Source of the DNA: Thermoflexus hugenholtzii JAD2
GTDB taxonomy: Bacteria; Pseudomonadota; Gammaproteobacteria; Burkholderiales; Burkholderiaceae
DNA: 64,000 nucleotides
Direction: 5' to 3'
NCBI GenBank assembly: GCA_943325205.2
Contig: CALPOM020000002.1
Location: 1 to 64,000 of the forward strand
Shown: one piece after another, positions 48,318-58,255 of the stretch
Layout of the letters: each line of letters begins with the position of its first letter
Numbering within the stretch: the stretch's first letter is position 1
Program-made: the position numbers and the translations under genes
The notes under the pieces: generated by a model
Told to the model about the DNA's origin: nothing
Database searches by the model: none
The model's input: only the letters and a program-made list of their open reading frames with translations

Positions 48318-48947
48318 ATGACATTTGATCCACAATCTATTTTCTTTTACGCCTTTGCCACAGTTTTGGTCATTGCTGCACTGCGCGTCATTACTGCCAA
48401 AAATCCTGTCCATGCAGCGCTTTTTTTAGTATTAGCTTTTTTTAATGCCGCTGGCATATGGATGTTATTGAAGGCAGAATTTTTGTCCATCGCCTTGATT
48501 TTGGTGTATGTTGGCGCCGTGATGGTTTTATTTTTGTTTGTGGTGATGATGCTCGATTTAGACGTGGCCCATTTACGGAGTCAATTTAAGCAGTTTATTC
48601 CAGTCGCATCGATTGTAGGCGCGGTGATTGTGGCGGAGATGACCCTCGTCTTGGTTCGGGGATTTGTTGGGACTACAAGGCCTTATCCGATGGCAGTTCC
48701 GCCAGGCGAGAGTAATACGATGAGTCTTGGTAAATTAATTTATGGCGAGTACGTTTTTGCATTTGAAATAGCTGGGGTGATTTTACTCGTGGCGATTGTT
48801 GCGGCGGTTGCCTTAACGCTTCGTCGACGCAAAGATCACAAGACACAAGATATTGGATCGCAAGTTCGAACCCAAGCGAGCGATCGCTTGCGGATCGTAT
48901 CCATGGCTTCTGAAAACCAGAATCGGCAGATTGAGAAAAATAAATGA
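48318..48947 (+). CDS. nuoJ: NADH-quinone oxidoreductase subunit J
   Basis: The 209-residue subunit has five membrane helices, with [23 protein letters not shown] (helix 3, with the pi-bulge region) and [23 protein letters not shown] basic, polar C-terminal tail of about 35 residues follows the last helix. It overlaps nuoK by ATGA. Confidence 0.95.
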   Translation: MTFDPQSIFFYAFATVLVIAALRVITAKNPVHAALFLVLAFFNAAGIWMLLKAEFLSIALILVYVGAVMVLFLFVVMMLDLDVAHLRSQFKQFIPVASIVGAVIVAEMTLVLVRGFVGTTRPYPMAVPPGESNTMSLGKLIYGEYVFAFEIAGVILLVAIVAAVALTLRRRKDHKTQDIGSQVRTQASDRLRIVSMASENQNRQIEKNK

Positions 48948-49252
48948 CAATTACACTCGCGCACTATTTGGTACTTGGAGCAATACTATTCGCCATTGGC
49001 ATTATTGGTATTTTTCTAAATCGAAAAAACATCATTGTTTTATTAATGTCAATCGAGCTGATGTTGCTTGCAGTGAATACTAATTTTATTGCTTTCTCCC
49101 ATTATTTGGGGGATATGTTGGGTCAAGTATTTGTATTTTTCATACTCACCGTAGCTGCTGCTGAGGCGGCTATTGGTTTGGCAATTTTAGTCATTTTATT
49201 CCGCAGTAGTGATACCGTCAGTACTGAGGATCTTGGGCAGTTAAAAGGTTAG
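48944..49252 (+). CDS. nuoK: NADH-quinone oxidoreductase subunit K
   Basis: The 102-residue subunit has three helices with the buried glutamates in [16 protein letters not shown] and [16 protein letters not shown], part of the central proton route. Length and motifs are standard for the family. Confidence 0.97.
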   Translation: MTITLAHYLVLGAILFAIGIIGIFLNRKNIIVLLMSIELMLLAVNTNFIAFSHYLGDMLGQVFVFFILTVAAAEAAIGLAILVILFRSSDTVSTEDLGQLKG

Positions 49253-49260
49253 GGTGTATT

Positions 49261-51315
49261 TTGATAGATAAGACAATGACTGCTGCTTTGAATACAACTT
49301 TATTAATTGCTATTCCATTAGCACCTTTATTCGGTGCAATCATTGCTGGCTTTTTTGGCACGAAGTTCTTGGGGAATTTATTAGGGCGTAAAGCCTGTCA
49401 TCGAATCACCATATTTGGTGTAGCGGTTGCTTGTGGCTTATCGATCACGGTCCTGCTCGATGTCTTGGCTGGGGCGCGATTTAATGGCAACTTGTATGAG
49501 TGGATGCGCCTTGGCGACGAATTGGTTTTATCGATTGGATTTTTAATTGATCCCTTATCAGCGATGATGATGGTGGTGGTGACATTTGTGTCATTAATGG
49601 TGCACATTTATACCATTGGTTATATGTCTGAAGATGAGGGGTATAACCGGTTTTTTGCCTATATATCGCTATTTACTTTTGCCATGTTGATGTTGGTCAT
49701 GAGTAATAATTTTTTACAGTTATTTTTTGGTTGGGAAGCGGTCGGCTTAGTGTCTTATTTGTTAATTGGTTTTTGGTATACAAGACCGACGGCCATTTTT
49801 GCCAACATGAAAGCATTTCTGGTTAATCGGGTTGGAGATTTTGGGTTTATTTTAGGAATTGGTTTAATTTTAGCTTCGACTGGTACGATGGATTATCAAG
49901 AGGCTTTTGGACAAGCTGAAAATATTTTGGCGCAAAACTTACCTGGGACTTCTTGGAACTTGATGACAGTTGCTTGTATTTGTTTGTTTATCGGGGCGAT
50001 GGGTAAATCAGCGCAATTTCCCTTACATGTTTGGTTGCCAGATTCGATGGAAGGCCCAACACCGATTTCCGCTTTAATCCACGCCGCAACGATGGTCACG
50101 GCGGGTATTTTCATGGTGAGTCGGATGTCACCCTTCTTTGAATTATCTGACGCCGCGTTATCCTTCATATTAATTATTGGTTCTATTACCGCTTTATTCA
50201 TGGGGTTTTTAGGGATTGTACAAAACGACATCAAGCGTGTTGTTGCCTATTCCACGCTCTCGCAGCTAGGTTATATGACGATTGCTTTAGGTGTATCGGC
50301 TTATCCAGCCGCAATTTTTCACTTAATGACACATGCTTTTTTTAAAGCATTACTCTTTTTAGGTGCGGGAAGTGTGATTATGGGGATGCATCATGATCAG
50401 GATATGCGACGAATGGGGGGCTTATACAAATATATGCCCATCACATGGTTTACTTCTTTAGTCGGTAGTTTGGCCCTCATTGGAACGCCATTTTTCTCAG
50501 GATTTTACTCCAAGGATTCGATTATTGAAGCGGTTGCGGCTAGTTCAATTTACGGGTCCACTTTTGCTTATTGGTCAGTAATGATTGGGGTTTTTGTGAC
50601 GGCGTTTTACTCCTTCCGAATGTACTTTTTAGTATTTCATGGAAAAGAGCGATTTGGCCATCATGACCATTTATCCGAGCATGGCCATGATGAGGATCAT
50701 CATGGCTTAGCGGCTGGCCAAAAGCCACACGAGTCACCTTGGGTAGTTACATTGCCACTGGTTTTGTTAGCGATACCATCAGCAGTTCTTGGGTTTTATA
50801 CGATCGAGCCGATGTTAATTGGGGACTTTTTTAAAGAATCGATTTTGGTTGATTCGGAAGTACATCCGGCGATGACAGAGTTATCTGGCATGTTTCACGG
50901 AGCCGTTGCGATGGCCTTGCACGCCACCTCGACAGCTGTATTTTGGTTAGCCTTTGCGGGTGTTCTTTGTGCAGCGTTATTTTACTTATGGATGCCGCAG
51001 ATCCCCACTGCATTAGCGCGTATTTTCTCGCCATTAAAAATCGTATTAGACAATAAATATTATTTAGATACTTTGAATCAGGTTGTATTTGCCAAAGGTG
51101 CCCTCTTCATTGGGGGAAGTTTTTGGCGTAGCGGTGATCAGAAAATCATTGACGGATGGTTTGTTAATGGTAGTGCCAAGCTTGTTTCTTGGATTGCTAG
51201 CATAGTCAGACAGGTTCAATCAGGGTACTTATATCACTACGCATTTGCCATGATTGTTTGTGTCATTGGAATAATGACTTGGACTCTTTATACCCATTTG
51301 GGTTCAATTAAATAA
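49261..51315 (+). CDS. nuoL: NADH-quinone oxidoreductase subunit L
   Basis: The 684-residue antiporter-like subunit is the distal proton pump, with about 16 helices and the long lateral helix at the C-terminus. NFLQLFFGWEAVGLVSYLLIGF and the lysine-bearing SAQFPLHVWLPDSMEGPTPISALIHAATMV are clear. A His-rich loop (GHHDHLSEHGHDEDHHG) near residue 460 lies between helices. TTG 49261 has AGGGTG upstream, but the ATG at 49276 (MTAALNTTLLIAIPLAP) fits homologues as well. Confidence 0.95.
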   Translation: MIDKTMTAALNTTLLIAIPLAPLFGAIIAGFFGTKFLGNLLGRKACHRITIFGVAVACGLSITVLLDVLAGARFNGNLYEWMRLGDELVLSIGFLIDPLSAMMMVVVTFVSLMVHIYTIGYMSEDEGYNRFFAYISLFTFAMLMLVMSNNFLQLFFGWEAVGLVSYLLIGFWYTRPTAIFANMKAFLVNRVGDFGFILGIGLILASTGTMDYQEAFGQAENILAQNLPGTSWNLMTVACICLFIGAMGKSAQFPLHVWLPDSMEGPTPISALIHAATMVTAGIFMVSRMSPFFELSDAALSFILIIGSITALFMGFLGIVQNDIKRVVAYSTLSQLGYMTIALGVSAYPAAIFHLMTHAFFKALLFLGAGSVIMGMHHDQDMRRMGGLYKYMPITWFTSLVGSLALIGTPFFSGFYSKDSIIEAVAASSIYGSTFAYWSVMIGVFVTAFYSFRMYFLVFHGKERFGHHDHLSEHGHDEDHHGLAAGQKPHESPWVVTLPLVLLAIPSAVLGFYTIEPMLIGDFFKESILVDSEVHPAMTELSGMFHGAVAMALHATSTAVFWLAFAGVLCAALFYLWMPQIPTALARIFSPLKIVLDNKYYLDTLNQVVFAKGALFIGGSFWRSGDQKIIDGWFVNGSAKLVSWIASIVRQVQSGYLYHYAFAMIVCVIGIMTWTLYTHLGSIK

Positions 51316-51325
51316 GCGATTAGTT

Positions 51326-52792
51326 ATGAATTTATCTTTAGCCATTTGGATGCCGATTGTATTTGGGATCATCCTGCTTGGGAGCGGCTCTGATCGCAAT
51401 ACAAAGTATGTTCGTTATTTTGCTTTAATTGCAGCTCTGCTCAGTTTTATGGTCACTCTGCCCTTGGTAATTGATTTTGATGTAACCAAGACGGGCATGC
51501 AATTTGTTGAAAACGTGCCTTGGGTTGCCCGTTACGATTTGCGTTATCACTTGGGTGTTGATGGCATCTCTGTTTGGTTTGTAGTGCTCACTGCGCTCAT
51601 TACCGTATTGGTTATTTTAGCTGGTTGGGAGGTAATACGAGAACGTGTTAGCCAGTATATGGCTGCATTTTTAATTTTATCTGGCTTAATGATTGGGGTA
51701 TTTGCCTCATTAGATGGCATGTTGTTTTATGTTTTCTTTGAATCTACCCTGATACCGATGTACGTGATTATTGGTGTGTGGGGTGGTCATCAGCGCATTT
51801 ATGCCGCATTCAAATTCTTCCTGTACACCTTAATGGGATCCTTATTAACGTTAGTTGCCATTTTGTATTTATATAACGCCACGGATACTTTTGATGTTCT
51901 ATCTTGGCATACAGCGCAATTAGACTTTAAAGAACAAGTATTTATTTTCATCGCATTTTTTATGGCTTTTGCTGTCAAAGTTCCGATGTGGCCTGTACAC
52001 ACCTGGTTGCCGGATGCGCACGTAGAGGCGCCAACTGGCGGTTCGATTGTGTTAGCGGCCATCATGTTAAAGCTAGGCGCATATGGATTTTTACGGTTTT
52101 CATTACCGATTGCGCCTGATGCAAGTATTTACTTAGCCCCAGTTGTTATTACTTTGTCTTTAATTGCGGTGATTTATGTTGGCTTAGTTGCTTTAGTCCA
52201 AAAGGATATGAAAAAGCTTGTGGCTTACTCTTCGATCGCCCACATGGGTTTTGTTACTTTAGGGTTTTTCATTTTTAATCCCATGGGTATTGAGGGCGGT
52301 ATTGTGCAGATGATTTCGCATGGCTTTGTATCTGGGGCGATGTTCTTTTCGATTGGTGTGTTGTACGACCGGATGCATACGCGTCAAATTGTGGATTATG
52401 GTGGTGTAGTACAGACCATGCCAAGGTTTACTGCCTTTGCGGTATTTTTTGCGATGGCCAATTGTGGCTTGCCTGCAACCTCTGGCTTTGTGGGTGAATT
52501 TATGGTGATTTTAGGTGCGATTGATTATGATTTTCTGATTGGATTCTTAGCAGCCACGGCATTGATATTAGGCGCAGCTTATTCCTTGTGGATGACTAAA
52601 CGTGTATTTTTTGGTGCGATCACTAATACGCACGTTGCCGAATTGCTAGACATCAATAAGCGTGAATTTTTCATCTTAAGTATTTTTGCTCTATTAACCA
52701 TTGCGATGGGCGTTTATCCAAAGCCATTTACTGATTTGATTCATCCATCGGTCATTGCATTACTCAAGCATATTGCAATTAGTAAGATTTAA
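51326..52792 (+). CDS. nuoM: NADH-quinone oxidoreductase subunit M
   Basis: The 488-residue antiporter-like subunit has FYVFFESTLIPMYVIIGVWGG with its key glutamate, VKVPMWPVHTWLPDAHVEAPTGGSIVLAAIMLKLG and VAYSSIAHMGFVTLG. It forms the middle distal proton pump. It lies 10 bp after nuoL and 15 bp before nuoN. Confidence 0.97.
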   Translation: MNLSLAIWMPIVFGIILLGSGSDRNTKYVRYFALIAALLSFMVTLPLVIDFDVTKTGMQFVENVPWVARYDLRYHLGVDGISVWFVVLTALITVLVILAGWEVIRERVSQYMAAFLILSGLMIGVFASLDGMLFYVFFESTLIPMYVIIGVWGGHQRIYAAFKFFLYTLMGSLLTLVAILYLYNATDTFDVLSWHTAQLDFKEQVFIFIAFFMAFAVKVPMWPVHTWLPDAHVEAPTGGSIVLAAIMLKLGAYGFLRFSLPIAPDASIYLAPVVITLSLIAVIYVGLVALVQKDMKKLVAYSSIAHMGFVTLGFFIFNPMGIEGGIVQMISHGFVSGAMFFSIGVLYDRMHTRQIVDYGGVVQTMPRFTAFAVFFAMANCGLPATSGFVGEFMVILGAIDYDFLIGFLAATALILGAAYSLWMTKRVFFGAITNTHVAELLDINKREFFILSIFALLTIAMGVYPKPFTDLIHPSVIALLKHIAISKI

Positions 52793-52807
52793 TTAACTGG
52801 AACAAGC

Positions 52808-54292
52808 ATGGAAGCCATTGACCTCATTGAAATACTCCCCGAGCTTTGTTTACTATTGATTGTCTGTTTTATTTTGTTAGTAACGCCATTTATCAAAGAG
52901 CCTTTAGCGAAGGACGAAGATGTTTTCTTTACGCCTAGGGGGGCGAACTTAGCTTACTACGTTGCCTTAGTAGTACTTTTAATACTGAGTATAGTTTTTG
53001 CATTAAAAGCCAATGATATGCCGCAGTTGTTAATGAATGGCTTATATCAAGTTGATCCCTTATCTAATATTTTGAAGAGTGTTTCGTCATTAGCGGTTTT
53101 AGTTACCTTGATTTATTCAAAACAATATCTGATTGATCGGGATTTGTTTCGAACGGACTATATTTCATTAGCATTGTTAGCTCTTCTAGGGCAATTCGTG
53201 ATGATATCTGGCGCTAATTTATTGACCTTATATTTAGGTTTAGAACTACTCGCCTTATCGACATATACCTTAACGGCGATGCGGCCGAATTATCCAAGAG
53301 GTATAGAGGCGGGTATGAAGTATTTTATTTTAGGAGCGTTGTCTTCGGGTTTCTTACTCTATGGTATGTCGATGATATATGGCGCAACGGGTTCATTAGA
53401 CTTAGACGATATTTACCGGGCGACTGTAACTGGTGGCGTGATGCGTCTGGTATTAGCTTTCGGACTAGTTTTTTTACTAGCCGGTTTAGCATTTAAATTA
53501 GGTGTAGCGCCATTTCATATGTGGGTACCAGATGTGTACCATGGTGCGCCGACATCCGTTACCCTATTAATTGGTGGAGCGCCCAAGATTGCTGCCTTTG
53601 CCTTGATGTTCCGATTGTTGGTTGATGGCTTACAACCATTACAGCTTGATTGGCAACCGATACTGATCTTTTTAGCAGTTACTTCTTTAGCGATTGGTAA
53701 CTTTACAGCGATTGCGCAGACGAATATCAAGCGGATGTTGGCATACTCCACGATTTCGCATATGGGTTTTATGGTGTTGGGCTTTTTATCGGTATTTGAC
53801 GAGCACGCCTATAGTGCTGCATTTTTCTATGCGATCACGTATGTGTTATCCACCTTAGGAAGTTTTGGTTTACTGATGATTTTGTCGCGCAAGGGATTTG
53901 AGTGTGAAACGATTGAGGATTTAAAGGGGCTCAATCATAAAAGCCCATTGTTAGCATTTGTGATGCTTTTACTCATGTTTTCATTAGCGGGGATTCCACC
54001 GACAGTGGGATTCATCGCTAAGTTGTCAATTCTAGAGGCGTTGGTAGATGCGGGTTATGTTAGTTTGGCGGTAGTTGCAGTAGCGGCCTCATTGATTGGA
54101 GCATTTTATTATTTACGCGTTGTAAAGACGATGTATTTTGAAGAGCCGACTGACCATGTGGCGATTACAGGTAATACGTTTGCCAAAGGTGTTTTAACTT
54201 GTAATGGATTATTTATTTTATTAGCTGGCATTTTTCCGGCCACTTTAACTGCCCTTTGCTTATCGGCGATGCGTTTAACGATGCAAGGTTAA
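52808..54292 (+). CDS. nuoN: NADH-quinone oxidoreductase subunit N
   Basis: The 494-residue antiporter-like subunit has [51 protein letters not shown] and [15 protein letters not shown]. It closes the complete nuo set in the order A-N with no foreign gene between. The stop TAA shares its last base with the ATG of the Nudix gene (TAATG). Confidence 0.97.
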   Translation: MEAIDLIEILPELCLLLIVCFILLVTPFIKEPLAKDEDVFFTPRGANLAYYVALVVLLILSIVFALKANDMPQLLMNGLYQVDPLSNILKSVSSLAVLVTLIYSKQYLIDRDLFRTDYISLALLALLGQFVMISGANLLTLYLGLELLALSTYTLTAMRPNYPRGIEAGMKYFILGALSSGFLLYGMSMIYGATGSLDLDDIYRATVTGGVMRLVLAFGLVFLLAGLAFKLGVAPFHMWVPDVYHGAPTSVTLLIGGAPKIAAFALMFRLLVDGLQPLQLDWQPILIFLAVTSLAIGNFTAIAQTNIKRMLAYSTISHMGFMVLGFLSVFDEHAYSAAFFYAITYVLSTLGSFGLLMILSRKGFECETIEDLKGLNHKSPLLAFVMLLLMFSLAGIPPTVGFIAKLSILEALVDAGYVSLAVVAVAASLIGAFYYLRVVKTMYFEEPTDHVAITGNTFAKGVLTCNGLFILLAGIFPATLTALCLSAMRLTMQG

Positions 54293-54891
54293 TGGTAAAA
54301 GTACCCAATTGTCCAGGTGATTTTGCGTCTTTAGTAGATGGAGACGATCATTTAAAAGAAACCCAGCAGAGCAGTCGTTTAATTCATGCTGGTTATTATT
54401 TAAAGCTCTATCAAGACCAAGTTAGCTTGCCTAACGGAGATATTGTTGGCCGAGAGTATTTAGTTCATCCTGGCGCAGTAGCCATCTTGCCATTATTGGA
54501 TGATGGGCGCATTTTGATGGAGAGGCAGTATAGGTATCCCTTGAAGCAGGCTATTTTAGAAATCCCTGCTGGCAAATTAGATCCCGAAGAGAGTACATTA
54601 GTATGCGCTCAAAGGGAGTTAAAAGAGGAGACGGGGTATACCGCCAAGTATTGGGATTTCTTAGGAAAGATCCATCCAGTTATCTCACACTCTACAGAAT
54701 TTATTGATATTTATCTGGCTAGAGGGTTAAGTTTTGTGGAGGCGCAGTTAGATGATGGAGAGTTTTTAGATGTTTTTGCGGTAGAACCTAGGCAGGTTCA
54801 CGATTGGATCAAATCGGGTTTAATTACTGACGTAAAAACAATTATTAGCTGGTACTGGCTGATGGAGTTTTTAGAGTCTAATCCCAGATAA
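54292..54891 (+). CDS. Nudix hydrolase, ADP-ribose pyrophosphatase type
   Basis: The 199-residue protein (start ATG 54292, [11 protein letters not shown], with AAGG upstream) has the complete Nudix box GKLDPEESTLVCAQRELKEETGY and NudF-like features: VGREYLVHPGAVAILPLLDDG and RQYRYPLKQAILEIPAGKL. It should split ADP-ribose to AMP and ribose 5-phosphate. The TAATG junction with nuoN implies coupled translation; NADH turnover products as substrate would fit, but this is inference. Confidence 0.88.
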   Translation: MVKVPNCPGDFASLVDGDDHLKETQQSSRLIHAGYYLKLYQDQVSLPNGDIVGREYLVHPGAVAILPLLDDGRILMERQYRYPLKQAILEIPAGKLDPEESTLVCAQRELKEETGYTAKYWDFLGKIHPVISHSTEFIDIYLARGLSFVEAQLDDGEFLDVFAVEPRQVHDWIKSGLITDVKTIISWYWLMEFLESNPR

Positions 54892-54977
54892 GTGTCAAAA
54901 GTTCTTTATACGATAGAATGTTAAGAATTTGCCACCTTTGGCATTGAAATTACAAGAATCGGCACAACATACAGATT

Positions 54978-55484
54978 ATGAAAGTTTACAATTTAGCTTG
55001 TTCGATGAATCACCGCTTTGAGGGGTGGTTTAGTTCTGAGGATGATTTTGTATCGCAACAAAAAAAATCAATTCTTTCCTGTCCGCTTTGCGAGAGTTTA
55101 GACATCACTCGGATGCCTTCGGCGCCTTATTTAGCATCTCATGTTCGGGAAAGTCACCCGGTACATGAAGTGAAAGAGGAGCAAAAGCCTGCTGATTTTC
55201 CACCGGCTGTGAATGACACGATGCATTTAACGCCTGATCAAAAAGTAGTTTTTCAGGAAAAGATGCAAGCGACCATGTTACAAGTGGTTCGAGAGATCAT
55301 GACTAAAACTGAGGATGTGGGAGAGTCTTTTGCTGAAGAGGCAAGAAAGATTCACTATAAAGAGAGTCCACAAAGAAGTATCCGTGGTGTAGCTACATCG
55401 GATCAGGCTGCTGATTTGATTGAAGAGGGTATTGAGGTATTTTCTTTACCCGCTTCTCCTCTTTTAAAGTCAACCTTGCAGTAG
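54978..55484 (+). CDS. DUF1178 family protein
   Basis: The 168-residue protein starts MKVYNLACSMNHRFEGWFSS and has CPLCESLDITRMPSAPYLA, with cysteines and histidine that look like a small zinc ribbon. The central part is polar. A helical C-terminal half (FQEKMQATMLQVVREIMTKTEDVGESFAEEARKIHY) and TSDQAADLIEEGIEVFSLP follow; these are DUF1178 features. Function is unknown. It is the last gene of the forward block after the Nudix gene. Confidence 0.88.
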   Translation: MKVYNLACSMNHRFEGWFSSEDDFVSQQKKSILSCPLCESLDITRMPSAPYLASHVRESHPVHEVKEEQKPADFPPAVNDTMHLTPDQKVVFQEKMQATMLQVVREIMTKTEDVGESFAEEARKIHYKESPQRSIRGVATSDQAADLIEEGIEVFSLPASPLLKSTLQ

Positions 55485-55521
55485 TATTTTGAGATCCTGA
55501 GTTTTGCAATGCGTTTATGTT

Positions 55522-55533
55522 GCGACATGTCGC
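55522..55533. repeat. 12-bp perfect palindrome GCGACATGTCGC
   Basis: An uninterrupted palindrome 38 bp after the DUF1178 stop, in the 248-bp gap before ydcF-like. With no loop it cannot be an RNA hairpin of note, so a protein-binding site is more likely. Confidence 0.4.
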
Positions 55534-55550
55534 GAAGTAACGCTCAGTAT

Positions 55551-55602
55551 GCTCAAGTAAACCTAATTAAGCCCAAGTAAAGCCCAAGTAAAGCCTAGCA
55601 AG
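55551..55602 (+). repeat. degenerate 10-11-bp tandem repeats (GCCCAAGTAAA)
   Basis: GCTCAAGTAA, ACCTAATTAA, GCCCAAGTAA, AGCCCAAGTA, AAGCCTAGCA follow each other, with AGCCCAAGTAA present twice exactly. Nothing else is recognised in the gap apart from the palindrome upstream. Confidence 0.65.
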
Positions 55603-55732
55603 TATGCGTTACTATTATTAACCATTACTCATGAGTAGATACGTATTTAGTACTCAGGTTTAAAGTACTCGAGCCACTCCATCAAGATTGACATGAACCT
55701 TAGATCAATTCCTCTAAGGATAAACTGACAGT

Positions 55733-56488
55733 ATGATTTACATTCATAAAGTTTTACCGTATTTTTTTTACCCGATCACCATCATATTATTGCTGATGAT
55801 CATTGCTGTGATTTATAAAAAGAGAATGCCGTTAGTGGCTGCTATTTTTTTATTATTAGTGACATCTTCCCCCATTTTTTCAGATGCTTTATGGGACGCT
55901 TTAGAAGAGGGGCAATTACGCAAATTGCCTAGTGCAGTCCAAGCAGCGGACGCTGTTGTGGTTCTGAGTGGCATGATGGGAGTTGTGAAGTCAGCCAACG
56001 GCTCGGTATTTGAATGGAGTGACCCAGACAGATTTTTTGGCGGCATAGAATTAATGCGCGCTGGTAAAGCGCCAAGCATTATTTTTACAGGTGGTAAATT
56101 ACCTTGGCAAGGGGATGTGAAGACTGAGGGTGAGATTTTGTCGGATTATGCGATAACTTATGGTATCAAGCCTGAGCAGATTCAAATCACGAAGGATGTA
56201 GAGAACACCAAAGATGAGGCTATTGCTGTAAAAGAAATCCTCAGAAAAAATAATCTCAACCGAATTATCTTAGTGACGTCAAGCTTTCATATGCCGCGAG
56301 CCAGTCGTTTATTTGTTCAAGAAGGCATGGAGGTACAAGAATATGGAGTTGACTCGAAGGTAGACGTGCGTAGTAGAACCCCGATGGACTTTTTACCCAG
56401 TGCGCATGCTTTTAGGGGGACTCAAGAGGCTGTTCGCGAATTCATTGGTAGAGGGTATTACTTGGCCAGAGAAAATTTAGCATTTTAA
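55733..56488 (+). CDS. YdcF/ElyC/SanA family (DUF218) membrane protein
   Basis: The 251-residue protein has two N-terminal membrane helices (residues about 10-30 and 34-50) and a DUF218 domain with AADAVVVLSGMMG, GKAPSIIFTGGKL, NTKDEAIAVKEIL and LVTSSFHMPRASRLFVQEG. ElyC-type proteins of this family affect peptidoglycan assembly or lipid carrier recycling. The exact function here is unknown. Confidence 0.87.
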   Translation: MIYIHKVLPYFFYPITIILLLMIIAVIYKKRMPLVAAIFLLLVTSSPIFSDALWDALEEGQLRKLPSAVQAADAVVVLSGMMGVVKSANGSVFEWSDPDRFFGGIELMRAGKAPSIIFTGGKLPWQGDVKTEGEILSDYAITYGIKPEQIQITKDVENTKDEAIAVKEILRKNNLNRIILVTSSFHMPRASRLFVQEGMEVQEYGVDSKVDVRSRTPMDFLPSAHAFRGTQEAVREFIGRGYYLARENLAF

Positions 56489-56497
56489 ATGTAGTCT

Positions 56498-56554
56498 AAC
56501 CAAGTCCCACGAACCAAGTTCCACTCAGTAAGTTCCTCGAACTAAGCCCTAATC
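56498..56554 (+). repeat. degenerate 13-15-bp tandem repeats
   Basis: AACCAAGTCCCACG, AACCAAGTTCCACTC, AGTAAGTTCCTCG and AACTAAGCCCTAATC lie side by side in the short gap between the convergent ydcF-like and mmsA genes. Confidence 0.5.
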
Positions 56555-56585
56555 AAGCAGACTTAAAAAGTGGACTGAGGACAAC

Positions 56586-58103
56586 TTACTTAATGGTTGG
56601 CATAACAAACTCATTACCTTTAGAGATGCTTTCAGGCCAGCGTTGCATGATACTTTTCTGTTTGGTATAAAAGCGCACGCCCTCTCTGCCGTAAGCATGC
56701 ATATCTCCAAAAAGAGATTTTTTCCAACCACCAAAACCATGCCAAGCCATTGGGACAGGGATTGGGACATTGATGCCGACCATCCCAACTTGAATACGTC
56801 TGGCAAACTCACGGGCAATATTGCCATCGCTCGTAAAGCAAGAAACCCCATTACCGAACTCATGGGCATTAATCAGTTCGACTGCGTCACTAAAGGTTTC
56901 TAATCGCACACACGATAAAACAGGGCCAAAGATTTCTTCTTGATAGATTTTCATATGGGGTTTGACATGATCAAAGAGGGTTCCGCCCAACCAAAAACCT
57001 GCTGCAAATTCGGGCAGTTGAAAGTTTCTGCCATCAACTAAGATGGCAGCACCTTCATTAATACCATCTTGGATATAACCACTAATTCTTGTTTTAGCGG
57101 CGGCTGTTACGATTGGGCCCATTTCCGCATCGAGTTCCATACCATTCTTAATTTTTAAAGTTTTTGTTCGCTCGATTAATGCTGGCATTACTTTATCGGC
57201 TGCTGAACCAACTAGGACCGCAACCGAAATGGCCATACATCGCTCCCCCGCAGAGCCATAGGCCGCACCAACTAGAGCATCTACCGCCTTATCGATATCG
57301 GCATCAGGCATGATCACCATATGATTTTTAGCCCCGCCTAAGGCTTGAACGCGCTTGCCAAAGTGCGCACTGCGTTCATAAATATAGTTGGCAATGGGCG
57401 TAGAGCCAACAAAACTGAGTGCTTTGACATCGGGGTGTTCAATGAGGGCGTCAACCGCCTCTTTATCGCCTTGGACGACATTAAAAACGCCATCGGGAAG
57501 ACCCGCTTCTTGAAAGAGGCGCGCAATGAATATCGCAGCTGAAGGATCTGTTGGGCTTGGCTTGAGGATAAAAGTATTCCCAGCAGCAATGGCCATTGGA
57601 AACATCCACATAGGGACCATGACAGGAAAATTAAAAGGGGTAATTCCGGCGACAACACCAAGGGGTTGTCGCATTGTCCAGTTATCGATGTTAGTCGATA
57701 CTTGGTCGGTATACTCCCCTTTTAACAGTTCTGGGATGCCGCACGCAAATTCGACGATTTCAATACCGCGGACCACCTCACCTTGCGCATCGGTAAAGAC
57801 TTTACCATGCTCGGCTGTAATAATTGCCGCCAATTCGTTTTGATGCAGATTTAAGAGTTCTAAAAATTTGAACATAATACGAGCCCGTTTGAGGGGGGGG
57901 GTGTCAGCCCATTGCCCAAATGCTTTTTGCGCAGCCGTTACAGCCGTGGCGACATCAGCGGCACTAGCCAGTGCGACCCGACGACTTTTAAGTCCGGTAG
58001 CTGGATTAAAAACATCACTAAAGCGGGTCGATTTTGCTGGGGTAGCCTGACCTGCAATAAAGTGCACGATATCATCTGATGCTGTGAAAGCTGGTGTTGA
58101 CAT
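56586..58103 (-). CDS. mmsA: methylmalonate-semialdehyde dehydrogenase (CoA-acylating)
   Basis: The 505-residue aldehyde dehydrogenase converts (methyl)malonate semialdehyde to acyl-CoA, CO2 and NADH in valine and thymine or inositol breakdown. The family motifs [39 protein letters not shown], the active cysteine in [12 protein letters not shown] and [21 protein letters not shown] (substrate CoA branch) are present. GGAG precedes ATG 58103. It is alone on the minus strand, divergent from the SprT-like gene. Confidence 0.95.
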   Translation of the reverse strand: MSTPAFTASDDIVHFIAGQATPAKSTRFSDVFNPATGLKSRRVALASAADVATAVTAAQKAFGQWADTPPLKRARIMFKFLELLNLHQNELAAIITAEHGKVFTDAQGEVVRGIEIVEFACGIPELLKGEYTDQVSTNIDNWTMRQPLGVVAGITPFNFPVMVPMWMFPMAIAAGNTFILKPSPTDPSAAIFIARLFQEAGLPDGVFNVVQGDKEAVDALIEHPDVKALSFVGSTPIANYIYERSAHFGKRVQALGGAKNHMVIMPDADIDKAVDALVGAAYGSAGERCMAISVAVLVGSAADKVMPALIERTKTLKIKNGMELDAEMGPIVTAAAKTRISGYIQDGINEGAAILVDGRNFQLPEFAAGFWLGGTLFDHVKPHMKIYQEEIFGPVLSCVRLETFSDAVELINAHEFGNGVSCFTSDGNIAREFARRIQVGMVGINVPIPVPMAWHGFGGWKKSLFGDMHAYGREGVRFYTKQKSIMQRWPESISKGNEFVMPTIK

Positions 58104-58255
58104 GAAGTCTCCAAATAGGGGTTATATGTACAGTGGTTTTGTATTATTTTACATAGGCTTGAGAAGGTTTGCGAAGAATTGTTTTTGGGAAGAATTATTG
58201 GGGTGTTTTCAGAACAGGCGATAATAGAATTTTGGTGAAATTTTAAATATTTTGT

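Noticed and set aside
49261-51315. His-rich loop of nuoL as a metal-binding insertion
   Set aside because: Such loops between helices are common in NuoL of this group as far as I recall; no further evidence of a special function.
57338-57661. 107-residue minus-strand ORF within mmsA
   Set aside because: Other frame of mmsA, which is clearly the real gene over this interval.
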